From positions 121,691 through 185,690 of the forward strand of contig JANYGI010000042.1 of NCBI GenBank assembly GCA_025362495.1: 64,000 nucleotides of DNA, read 5' to 3'. The notes under the pieces were generated by a model, which was not told where the DNA came from, did not search any database, and saw only the letters and a program-made list of their open reading frames with translations. A program made the translations under genes and the position numbers. How positions within the stretch are numbered: position 1 is the stretch's first letter; each line of letters opens with the position of its first letter. This document shows positions 53,448 to 62,451 of the stretch, one piece after another. This DNA is from Byssovorax sp. GTDB taxonomy: Bacteria > Myxococcota_A > Polyangia > Polyangiales > Polyangiaceae.

Positions 53448-54761
53448 GAAGCTGCGTTCAGCAAGGACGGGGCCACCCTGGAGACCCACGTTGTCGCGGT
53501 CCGCGATGGGGCCTTGGCGGACAAAAGTCCGCAGGGCGTCGGCGTCGAGTCCGCGGGCGCGGTGCCGCCCCTCGGCGCGGCGGCTTCGAGTATGCTCACC
53601 GTCCCCGTGAGCGCTTCGAGGACCGATGATCCGGTGACGTACGAAACCAGCGATACCGCTGTAGTCGCCACGCTCGAGCGATGGAAGCCCGCGCGGCAGC
53701 CTTTCACCGCCGATTTCACCCGCACGTATCGCCCTGTTCCGGCCGCCGACGACGCTCAACCCACGCTGGCGATGGCCCGCCCGATCACCTCGGCTCCGCC
53801 CGCCGCAGGCCCGTTCGATGTCGAGCTCGGACGCGAGCTCGCCGCCGGCGGTATGGGACGGGTGCTGCTCGCCGTCCAGCCCTCGTTGAGCCGCGAGGTG
53901 GCCGTGAAGACGATCCTCGCCGGCGGCTCGGCCGGGGCCGCGCAGGCGCTCGAGAACGAGGCGCGGGTGCTCGGGATGCTCGATCACCCTGGGATCGTGC
54001 CGATCCATGGTCTCGGCCGTGATCCATCCGGGCGGCCGCTGGTGATCATGAAGCGCGTCGAGGGCGCCTCCCTGCGCGACCTCCTGAAGGATCCTGCTCA
54101 CCCGCTCTGGAGCGACTGGGACGACGACTCCGCCGATCGCCTCGTCGCGAGGATTGGTATCCTGATGCGCGTCTGTGACGCGGTTCATTTCGCCAACAAC
54201 CGCGGTATCGTCCACCGCGACATCAAGCCTGCGAACATCATGGTGGGTGAGCTCGGGCAGGTCTATCTGCTCGACTGGGGCATCGCGGTCACCGCGGGGG
54301 AGGTGGGCTCTCTCGCCGGATCGCCCGCGTACATGGCCCCGGAGATGGCCCTCGGCGACGCCGTCGACGCGCGCACCGACGTTTACCTCCTGGGCGCCAC
54401 GCTCCATCACCTGCTCTCGGGCTCACCGCGGCACGCCGGCGAGAGCCTCGACGAGACGCTCCTCGCCGCCTGCCGCTCGGCGCCGTTCGCCTACGATCCG
54501 AGCATCCCCGAGGATCTGGCCGCGCTGGCCAACCGGGCTACCGCCGCCGATCCGGCCCATCGCCCGCAAGGCGCCCTCGCCCTCCGCCGCGCCCTCGCCG
54601 ACCGCTCCGCCACCGCTCCTCGTACGCCCTTTGCAGCTCGGCGACCCAGCGTCTCGACGAGCTCAATCGTCGTGGGTGGCGCGCCGACGCGGCGGAGGGC
54701 GACGTCGAGGCGATCGAGCGACTCTCCACCGAGGCCCGCTTCGGCTTCTCGCAGGCGCTGA
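53442..54761 (+). CDS. Ser/Thr protein kinase, C-terminally frameshifted
   Basis: The kinase domain (about residues 125-385) is intact: Gly loop GRELAAGGMGRVLL, Lys in REVAVKTI, catalytic loop GIVHRDIKPANIMV, DWG in place of DFG, and the APE motif in AYMAPEMALGD. The N-terminal 125 residues are unstructured. From about base 54620 the frame gives Arg/Ser-rich nonsense to the stop at 54761, while the family's downstream region continues in the other frames (see the fragment at 54614-55473). As encoded the kinase is soluble and probably still active. The GGAG before the ATG at 53442 supports this start. Its 5' end overlaps that of the divergent broken hydrolase by a few bases. Confidence 0.8.
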   Translation: MHEAAFSKDGATLETHVVAVRDGALADKSPQGVGVESAGAVPPLGAAASSMLTVPVSASRTDDPVTYETSDTAVVATLERWKPARQPFTADFTRTYRPVPAADDAQPTLAMARPITSAPPAAGPFDVELGRELAAGGMGRVLLAVQPSLSREVAVKTILAGGSAGAAQALENEARVLGMLDHPGIVPIHGLGRDPSGRPLVIMKRVEGASLRDLLKDPAHPLWSDWDDDSADRLVARIGILMRVCDAVHFANNRGIVHRDIKPANIMVGELGQVYLLDWGIAVTAGEVGSLAGSPAYMAPEMALGDAVDARTDVYLLGATLHHLLSGSPRHAGESLDETLLAACRSAPFAYDPSIPEDLAALANRATAADPAHRPQGALALRRALADRSATAPRTPFAARRPSVSTSSIVVGGAPTRRRATSRRSSDSPPRPASASRRR

Positions 54762-55473
54762 GCATCTGGCCCGAGAACCCGGGCTCGCGGCGTGCGCGCG
54801 GGCGATGATCAAGCTCCGCCTCGCCCGCGAAGATCTCGAGGGGGCGCGGGCCCTGCTCCAGGAAATGCGCGATCCCGACACGGAGATCCTCGAGGCGATC
54901 GAGCGCGGCGCGCGGGCCCTCGCCGAGAGGCGCGGCGAGATCGAGCGGCTCCGCGGGCTCGAGCGCGATCTCGACGGCGCCACGCAGGCGGGCGCGCGGC
55001 GGGTGCCGCTGATCATCCTCGCGGGCTTCACCATCGCCATGAGCGCGCTCCTCCAGAACCAGCCCCACGCCTCGCTCTCGACGGGGCGCCGGCTGATGGC
55101 GGCCGCCGCGGGTTGGGCGGTGATCGTGGCCACGATGGCGCTGCTCCAGGCGCGGCTGCGACAGAGCGCGGTCAACCGCGGCGTGGCGCTGATGCTCCTC
55201 GTCGGCTCCTCGGCGTGGGTCGCGAGCCGGCTCCTCGACATCGTGCTGGAGACCGCGATGCCAGTCGCGCTGGGGCGCGATCTCGTGATGATGTCGGCGC
55301 TGGGCTTCCTCCTCAGCGGCGTCGCCAGGCAGCGCTGGCTCCTCGGCTCCTCGACGGTGTTCCTGATCGGGGCGGCGGTGATCGCCGCCTCGCCCGCGCG
55401 CTCCGGCGAGATCTTCGGCGCCACTGCCTTCCTCGCGGCGCTGCTCGCCCTGCTGATGAGCCGACGCGCGTAG
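54614..55473 (+). pseudogene. Detached C-terminal part of the kinase (helical linker and membrane domain)
   Basis: Starting at 54614 one frame reads RSSYALCSSATQRLDELN and RLSTEARFGFSQALSIWPEN, a tail typical of a myxobacterial membrane-kinase family. At about 54770 it moves to a third frame: GLAACARAMIKLRLAREDLE, then helices such as VPLIILAGFTIAMSALLQ and LLGSSTVFLIGAAVIAASPA, ending at 55471-55473. The part after the second shift could be made from an ATG at 54805 as a 222-residue membrane protein. Two single-base shifts in 150 bases separate this from the kinase domain. Confidence 0.75.
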
Positions 55474-55492
55474 CGTCGCGTGGTCTCTCGCG

Positions 55493-56508
55493 TCAACGAC
55501 CGGCGCCGTGCTTCGACAGCAGCCTTCCAAGATAGGTCCGATCGAGCCCCGCGAGCCTGGCCGCGAGGGTCTGGTTACCGCCGGTGTGCGCGAGCAAGGC
55601 CTGGAGATAGAGCCGGGTGAACCGATCGACGATATCGTCCTTCTGGTCTCCATAAGGCCGCTCGACATCGATGCTCCGCGCGAGCAAATCGTCGAGCAGC
55701 GCGTCCTGCGCGCGCGGCGCCTCGGGGAGAGCGCCGAGCGACGCATAGACCTGGATCATGTTGCGCAGCTCGCGCGCGTTCCCGGGGAACCTCCGCGCCC
55801 GCAGCCGATCGAGCACCTCGTCCGGGAGATCGACGATCCCGCTCGCTCGAACGCCCCTTTGCGCGCCTCGATCGCGCCCGTGAACGCGCCGCGCCGGTGA
55901 CCGAAGAGCTCGCTCCCCACGAGATCACGAGGGATCGCGCCGCAGTTGACGGTGACGAGCGGGCCCGACGCCACGCTCGATCCGGCGTGGAGCGCCGTCG
56001 CCACCAGCTCCTCGCCGACCCCGGACTCGCCGTCGATCAGCACCGTGACCAGGGAGCCTTCCAGCCGCTGCAGCAAGCCGAAGACGCTGCGCATCGCGAC
56101 CGACGCGCCGACGATGCCGCGGTACTCGCGCGCCTCGAGCGGGGGCACGAACGAGAGCGACTCGCGATCGACCTCGATCCCGAGCTCGACCGCGCCGATC
56201 GAGATCCGCCCGTCCAGCCCGAGCACCATGCTCTCGACGCGTTGCCCCGCGTAAAACACGCCGTTTCGGCTCTCGAGATCGCGGACGAGCACGCCCTCGG
56301 GGACGAGCGAGAGCGCCACGTGGCGGCGAGATACGGTCGGCGCGGCGATCGTCAGATCACACCCGGGCGACGAGCCGATCGTCACGCCGTCCTTGCCGAT
56401 GCGGAGCTTCGCCGGCGTCGCCGTCACGGCGCCGAGCGCGCTGACGACGGCGCCGAGCGGCGGCTGGCGATGCGCCGCGCGCTCGAGCGTCCTCGTCGCT
56501 TCGTTCAC
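55493..56508 (-). pseudogene. FHA-sigma54 activator with central ATPase deleted
   Basis: From a GTG at 56508 (an upstream GTG at 56538 is possible) the protein has an FHA domain (about 25-110; VTIGSSPGCDLTIAAPTVSR and RDLESRNGVFY) and the start of a sigma54 ATPase with GESGVGEELVATALH, where Walker A Lys is Glu, then ELFGHRRGAFTGAIEARKG. At about 55835 the frame jumps to IVDLPDEVLDRLRARRFPGN and ARELRNMIQVYASLG, the end of the ATPase, then a Fis-type helix-turn-helix (GNQTLAARLAGLDRTYLGRL). Roughly a hundred residues with Walker B and the arginine finger are missing, so the gene cannot activate sigma54 promoters. It lies 20 bases from the end of the kinase fragment. Confidence 0.85.
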
Positions 56509-56579
56509 GGCGGCTCGTTCTCTATCGGGGCGGCGCACGACGCGAAGGGATACCCGCTCTCGCGCCGCGCGACCATCGT

Positions 56580-57203
56580 CTACGCGGCGCGCGCGAGCTC
56601 GATCTTCTCGGCTTGGCCGACACCGTAGAAGCGCCGCAGCGCCGCGCGCATCTGGTCGAAGCGCCCGTGCCGCGCGAAGCGCTTCTCCAGCCGCGCGGCG
56701 AAGCCCGCGGCCAGATCGTTGGCGAAGCGATACCGATCCCCGGTTTCGGTCCCCGCCGGATCGACGTAGCTCACCCGATCGAAGAGGGTGCGTCGGATCC
56801 GCGCCGCGCGCCCCGGCTCGAAGCGCGGAGGCCCCGCTTCGAGCTCCGGCCCGTGCGCCAGCAGCACGTATTTGTCGACCTCGGCCTGGAGCTCCAGCTC
56901 GAGCTGCGTCGCCGGCAGCTCGCGCCGGGCCCGCTCCACGACGTAGAGGAAATGGCTCACTCCCTCGACGATCTGACAGAGCTGATCGAAGGTCGGGCGC
57001 CCTTCCACGGCCTCGCGCGGCAAGCGGAGCCCGAGCTCGACGTCGTCCTCGCCGCCGCGATCGACGATCACCAGCACCTCGCGATCGCCTTGATCCGAAG
57101 CCTCGATGAAGTCGTCGACCGAGTGGCTCGCCTCGAGACCGTAGAGGCGCGAGAGCCTCGCCTGGATCCTGGCCGCGAGGCTCTCCGGTTCGCCGGGTGG
57201 CAT
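56580..57203 (-). CDS. Unknown protein, second gene of an overlapping pair
   Basis: A 207-residue soluble protein starting MPPGEPESLAARIQARLSRL. Distinct segments are SVDDFIEASDQGDREVLVIV, TFDQLCQIVEGVSHFLYVVE, ELELQAEVDKYVLLAHGPEL, TLFDRVSYVDPAGTETGDRY and ALRRFYGVGQAEKIELARAA. The composition is acidic and helical. Its ATG overlaps the stop of the upstream gene by one base. I do not recognise the family; the pairing suggests the two proteins work as a unit. Confidence 0.7.
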   Translation of the reverse strand: MPPGEPESLAARIQARLSRLYGLEASHSVDDFIEASDQGDREVLVIVDRGGEDDVELGLRLPREAVEGRPTFDQLCQIVEGVSHFLYVVERARRELPATQLELELQAEVDKYVLLAHGPELEAGPPRFEPGRAARIRRTLFDRVSYVDPAGTETGDRYRFANDLAAGFAARLEKRFARHGRFDQMRAALRRFYGVGQAEKIELARAA

Positions 57204-57832
57204 CAGTTGACGCCGCCGGCGCCGCGCGAAGGCAGGATCCCGTGCGATCCGAGCTCGTCGGCGAGGCGCGACGATCCCGTCTTCAGCCAGCGCTCGTAGA
57301 GCTTCACCACCGAGCGCTCGTCGCGCGGCCCGCAGCTCAGCGTGCCCTCGGCCACGTCGGCGAGCACGTCGGCGAAGCGATCGAACTTGGCGGCCAGCTC
57401 CGACAGCACGTCGGGGGGCGCCGCAGCGCCGTCGCTCTCCGGCCGACGCGAGCCGCGCATCCGCATCATCACCGCGGCCTCCCGATACGCCGTGCTTCCC
57501 ACCGTCATCACATACCGGCGGTCCGCGCCGCGCCCCTCGATATGGCTGCGAAAGAACCCGATGGCGTAGAGGACGTGATCGCCGAGGCTGCGCAGCCGGC
57601 GGAAGCGCGCTGGTCCGTCGGCGTCGAGCGCGTCGCGGAGCTGGAACGTCAGCGGCTGGCTGAACGTCGAGCCGCTCTCTTCGCTGGGGTGCGCGTAGTC
57701 GCACAGGAGGCCGACCAGGTAGCTCGACGCGGCGTCGGTCGCCTCGACCCTCCGGACCCGGATGGCGTCGGAGAGCACTTCCTGAAAGTAGGTGGAGATG
57801 TTCGGCGCGATGGAGATTGAAGGCTGGCTCAC
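57203..57832 (-). CDS. Unknown protein, first gene of an overlapping pair
   Basis: A 209-residue soluble protein starting MSQPSISIAPNISTYFQEVL. It contains SSYLVGLLCDYAHPSEESGS, RRLRSLGDHVLYAIGFFRSH, YVMTVGSTAYREAAVMMRMR and KLYERWLKTGSSRLADELGS. It is mostly helical, with no signal or membrane segment. The stop overlaps the ATG of the 56580-57203 gene (TGATG). Family not recognised. Confidence 0.7.
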   Translation of the reverse strand: MSQPSISIAPNISTYFQEVLSDAIRVRRVEATDAASSYLVGLLCDYAHPSEESGSTFSQPLTFQLRDALDADGPARFRRLRSLGDHVLYAIGFFRSHIEGRGADRRYVMTVGSTAYREAAVMMRMRGSRRPESDGAAAPPDVLSELAAKFDRFADVLADVAEGTLSCGPRDERSVVKLYERWLKTGSSRLADELGSHGILPSRGAGGVN

Positions 57833-58133
57833 GGGGCACCTCTCGCCGCAGGGCGAGGGGTCGAATAATCCGTTCGCCTTGCAGAAAACCCGGGCCGACG
57901 TCGTGTCGTCCCGGCGGGCTGACTGATCCTGCTGCTCCTCACCTCATGCGAGGCACGCCCCAGCCCCGACCGAAATCGGAATGCTGCGGCATTGCTCAGG
58001 ATTTAGCTCATGGAACGGCGCCCGGCCACCTTACTTGAGGCGGCGTCGGCGAGACTTTGCCAAGGAATCCGGGGACTTGTGGCAGTCTCGGACGGCGAGT
58101 GCCAGGCCGGGTAAATCCGCGGCATTACAGCGC
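57833..58133. other. Divergent intergenic region upstream of groES
   Basis: About 300 bases before the groESL promoter. It must also hold the promoter of the leftward unknown pair. I see no repeat or RNA gene in it. Confidence 0.4.
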
Positions 58134-58161
58134 TTGACTCCCTGCACGGGGTGGCTATCTT
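58134..58161 (+). promoter_or_regulatory. Sigma70-type promoter of groESL
   Basis: TTGACT (58134-58139) and TATCTT (58156-58161) are separated by 16 bases and match the consensus well. Transcription should begin near 58168, just before the CIRCE operator. Confidence 0.7.
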
Positions 58162-58173
58162 CCGGCGCGCCTG

Positions 58174-58200
58174 CTGGCACTCGGGGTCCCTGAGTGCTAG
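58174..58200 (+). promoter_or_regulatory. CIRCE operator (HrcA-binding inverted repeat)
   Basis: CTGGCACTC, nine bases, then GAGTGCTAG: the CIRCE consensus is TTAGCACTC-N9-GAGTGCTAA, so only the outer bases differ. It lies directly after the predicted transcription start and 193 bases before groES. The repressor HrcA, presumably encoded elsewhere, would block transcription until heat or unfolded protein ties up GroEL. The long leader between CIRCE and groES is notable. Confidence 0.92.
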
Positions 58201-58393
58201 CAAACGACCGAAACAGACTCGAACCACGTCCGGCGCGCTCACCCAGGGGACCGCCAGCCGCTCCGCCGCTTCCCAAGCTCACCGGGGGCAAAAGCGAAGC
58301 AGCGGACCCGCTCCTCCCCTTTTTCCAGGGGGCGCCGGTTGCTCATTATCAGGCCGCGGACCCAAAGTCCCGCGCCTTTCGGAGGAACTCGTC

Positions 58394-58684
58394 ATGAAGA
58401 TCAGGCCGCTCCAGGACCGCGTCATCGTCCGCCGCGTGAAGGAAGAAGAGAAGACCAAGGGTGGTCTCTACATCCCCGACTCGGCGAAGGAGAAGCCCGT
58501 CGAGGCCACCGTCATCGCGGTCGGCAGCGGCAAGGTTCTCGAGGATGGCACGGTCCGCAAGCTCGACGTCAAGGAGGGGGACCGCATCCTCTTCGGCAAG
58601 TACTCGGGCAGTGAGGTGAAGATCGACGGCGAAGAGCACCTCATCCTTCGCGAGGATGACATCCTCGGCGTCATCGAGAGCTGA
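58394..58684 (+). CDS. groES: Co-chaperonin GroES
   Basis: A 96-residue protein, [20 protein letters not shown] at the start, the mobile loop with [15 protein letters not shown] and [20 protein letters not shown] at the end. It caps the GroEL ring during folding. GGAGGA lies eight bases before the ATG. groEL follows after 33 bases in one operon under CIRCE control. Confidence 0.98.
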   Translation: MKIRPLQDRVIVRRVKEEEKTKGGLYIPDSAKEKPVEATVIAVGSGKVLEDGTVRKLDVKEGDRILFGKYSGSEVKIDGEEHLILREDDILGVIES

Positions 58685-60349
<1,665 letters not shown>

Positions 60350-60357
60350 GTCTCGAT

Positions 60358-60375
60358 GGGGCCGCGAGCGGCCCC
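60358..60375 (+). repeat. Hairpin just after groEL
   Basis: GGGGCCG and CGGCCCC pair around CGAG, eight bases after the groEL stop. It lacks a T tract. A second G/C-rich palindrome (GGGGGCC/GGCCCCC) follows at about 60385-60410. They may stabilise the 3' end of the message. Confidence 0.55.
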
Positions 60376-60467
60376 AAACCCCACGGGGGCCAGGCCCCCT
60401 CCGCGCGCGCGCGCGGGGGCCCTCCCCCTGATGGATGTGGGGTAGCGAGATCAGAGCCCGAATGCTG

Positions 60468-60503
60468 AAGGCCGGCTCCCGAAAGGGGGTCGGCCTTTCT
60501 TCA
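60468..60503 (+). terminator. Intrinsic terminator of groESL
   Basis: AAGGCCGGCTCCC and GGGGGTCGGCCTT form a 13-pair stem (two G-T pairs) with a GAAA tetraloop, followed by TCTTC. It lies about 120 bases after groEL and is the best intrinsic terminator on this side. Confidence 0.85.
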
Positions 60504-60733
60504 TTTGCAGGGTGCAGACGGCGGCTTCGCGGTGCGGCCACCCCTTCTCGATGCTGCGGTGGGGTCCGCGCCGACTTCAGCCAGGCTTCCGCACCGCTGC
60601 GGCTGCCTCTGTCGACGCGCTCCGAGGCGTCCGCACCCTGCGGAAGCCTCTCGGGCGAATCGACGCCCCCTTCCGCACGCTGCAGGAGCCTCCTGGGCGA
60701 GCGCGACGACCCGTCTGCAGCGGCGGTTCCCGC
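60504..60733. other. Non-coding stretch between terminator and the next gene's end
   Basis: Holds three degenerate 42-bp direct repeats (60586-60711) and otherwise nothing recognisable. Confidence 0.5.
60586..60711. repeat. 42-bp direct repeat, three degenerate copies
   Basis: Copies begin at 60586, 60628 and 60670, exactly 42 bases apart. Each has the core TCCGCAC, then C-x-CTGC-x-GG-x-GCCTC, then a GGCGA-type end. Similarity is partial, with mismatches between copies throughout. 42 is a multiple of three, but no credible protein runs through them. Confidence 0.6.
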
Positions 60734-61507
60734 TTACTTCGGGATCTCGACGCTGCTGTCCCCTGCCCCAGCTCCCGCTTCTTCGATCGCCGCGGTCGTC
60801 CCGGCGCGCCGGGTCGACGGCCGCGTTTTCTCGGCGAGATCGCGCTCGCCCACCAGCGCCAGCGTCGCGGAGATGAACCCGGCGCCCCCGCTGAACATCG
60901 CGTCTTGCGCGCTCATCGCCTTGGCCTTCGCGACGCCCGTCGCCTGCAACTCGCGCTCTTCGCGCGCCACGTCCTTGCGTGCCTCGGCGAGCCGCTTCAC
61001 CGGCCCTTCGAGCTCGCCTATCCATACCGCGGGAGAGAGCTTGACCCCGGACTGCAAGGCCTTTGGCCATATGAGTTCGGGATCCGCGAGCTGCTTGATC
61101 AAATTGCGCGCGTGTTCGAGGATCGCTTTGGAGTCGGTGGGCGTGCGCCCGTCGAGGCCCAGGGCCTTGAGGCCTGCTTGCCCATACACCGTGTCCACCG
61201 TGCTGCGGATACCCACCGTGCGGGAGACCAGCTCGGCCGCCGCCCCGTCGCGGGCCTCGCGTGGCGCGGCGTCGTCGGCGAGCTCGGCGTCGTGGACGCT
61301 GCTGGCCTCGACCAGCGCCTCACTCGTGGCGCGCAGAGCGCGGCCGACAAGGGCAAGCGCAAGGCCCATATCGGGCATCTTCTCCTTGCTGCGGAGGTGC
61401 TTGCTGAACTGCTCTTCGAAGGTCTGACGGACCTTCTCGGTGTGGGTGTCCGCCGCGGCGGCGACGGACTCGGCGGAGCTTTCGCGATCGGTGACTTGCT
61501 TGGCCAT
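60734..61507 (-). CDS. Unknown helical protein
   Basis: A 257-residue protein started at the ATG at 61507 (MAKQVTDRESSAESVAAAAD); a start 63 bases upstream adds a leader without coding character. The chain is almost entirely helical: KVRQTFEEQFSKHLRSKEKM, ALALVGRALRATSEALVEAS, SKAILEHARNLIKQLADPEL and RLAEARKDVAREERELQATG. The central VDTVYGQAGLKALGLDGRTP separates two helical bundles. It has no signal or membrane segment. Not recognised; the layout is faintly similar to the 10720-11523 protein. Confidence 0.65.
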   Translation of the reverse strand: MAKQVTDRESSAESVAAAADTHTEKVRQTFEEQFSKHLRSKEKMPDMGLALALVGRALRATSEALVEASSVHDAELADDAAPREARDGAAAELVSRTVGIRSTVDTVYGQAGLKALGLDGRTPTDSKAILEHARNLIKQLADPELIWPKALQSGVKLSPAVWIGELEGPVKRLAEARKDVAREERELQATGVAKAKAMSAQDAMFSGGAGFISATLALVGERDLAEKTRPSTRRAGTTAAIEEAGAGAGDSSVEIPK

Positions 61508-61600
61508 GGGCTGGTATCCTCCCGGAGCGAGGGAGGATACGGGCGCGCGGTGGGCGGTGTCCAGGATCACGCGCTGCGACGCGAGCGAGCTTCGCGAGGT

Positions 61601-62095
61601 TCAGCTCCCGACGAAGACATCGTCGAGCCTGGGCGCCGTTAGCACGCGCTGGCTCCAGGCTTGAAGCTCTTCCAGGCCCGCGACCGCCACCTGCGCGACG
61701 GTCGCGCCCGGGAGCTCGCCGAACCGCTGGCGGAGCAAGTCGAGCAACATTTCTCGACGCCCTTGTGCGCGTCCTCGTTCCATGAGCTGGTCGGCGGCGG
61801 TCATGATCTCCTCCTTACCCTCATCTCCCACGGCCGCGAGCAGCCGCTGCACCACGGTCAGAGGGCATTGTCCGGCCGCGGGCTCGGAGGCTGAACACAG
61901 CACGACCGTCGAACGATGGATGGCGCCCCCCATGCAGGTTTCGAGTCCGGTGTCTTTCCCGTGGATCTGGACTGGACTCGGATCTTCACACGCGGTGACC
62001 GCGGCCAGCGGCGCCTTGCACGCGGGAAAGATGGCCGCAAATGCGAGGACGGAGAGCGTGGCGAGAGGAGCAAAGCGCAAGAAGGAAACGGCCAT
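61601..62095 (-). CDS. Lipoprotein N-terminus fused to C-terminal part of an Rpn-type transposase/nuclease
   Basis: The 164-residue frame starts with a lipoprotein signal (MAVSFLRFAPLATLSVLAFA then FPAC) and a short Cys-containing domain (CEDPSPVQIHGKDTGLETC, CSASEPAAGQCPLT) as in a myxobacterial lipoprotein family. From about residue 80 it becomes RLLAAVGDEGKEEIMTAADQ, LMERGRAQGRREMLLDLLRQ, RFGELPGATVAQVAVAGLEE and LQAWSQRVLTAPRLDDVF, which is the C-terminal region of Rpn/PD-(D/E)XK family transposases. The catalytic domain is absent. The junction lies near base 61858. It is a fusion made by recombination, and the product is probably non-functional, or a novel lipoprotein. Confidence 0.8.
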   Translation of the reverse strand: MAVSFLRFAPLATLSVLAFAAIFPACKAPLAAVTACEDPSPVQIHGKDTGLETCMGGAIHRSTVVLCSASEPAAGQCPLTVVQRLLAAVGDEGKEEIMTAADQLMERGRAQGRREMLLDLLRQRFGELPGATVAQVAVAGLEELQAWSQRVLTAPRLDDVFVGS

Positions 62096-62451
62096 CCAGT
62101 CAGCCTACGCGGTTCGGTCGGCGCCACCCACGGGAAACCAGCTCCTGACGGCGACTGTGAGAACGTGGACGATTGGTGCGCGCGGCTCGCCGCGTTGGCC
62201 GAGGATCGTGACCGCCTGGCGACGAGGGTCCACGAGCCTGCCAGTCTGACATCTGCTTCGCGCCGCAAAACCCCTTCGATTCGTGGCAATCCGGGCGAAC
62301 GTCGCTCCCGGCACACTGGTTGCAAACCGACGGAGACCGACGGAGACCGACGGATACCGACCTGCAGCCCACCATGGCTGCGGTCGAGTCGCGTCGGCGA
62401 CCCGCGGGCGCGAGCGCGACGTAGCACTGGAGATCTGGAGAAACACTGTCC
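62096..62451. other. Intergenic region with short repeats
   Basis: About 350 bases between divergent genes. It must hold both promoters. Apart from a short 10-bp tandem repeat (62331-62360), nothing was recognised; open frames are short or overlap the neighbours. Confidence 0.45.
62331..62360. repeat. 10-bp tandem repeat, three copies
   Basis: CGGAGACCGA occurs twice and CGGATACCGA once in a row, preceded by a related partial copy. It lies about 90 bases upstream of the start at 62452 and could be an operator array or slippage product. Confidence 0.7.
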
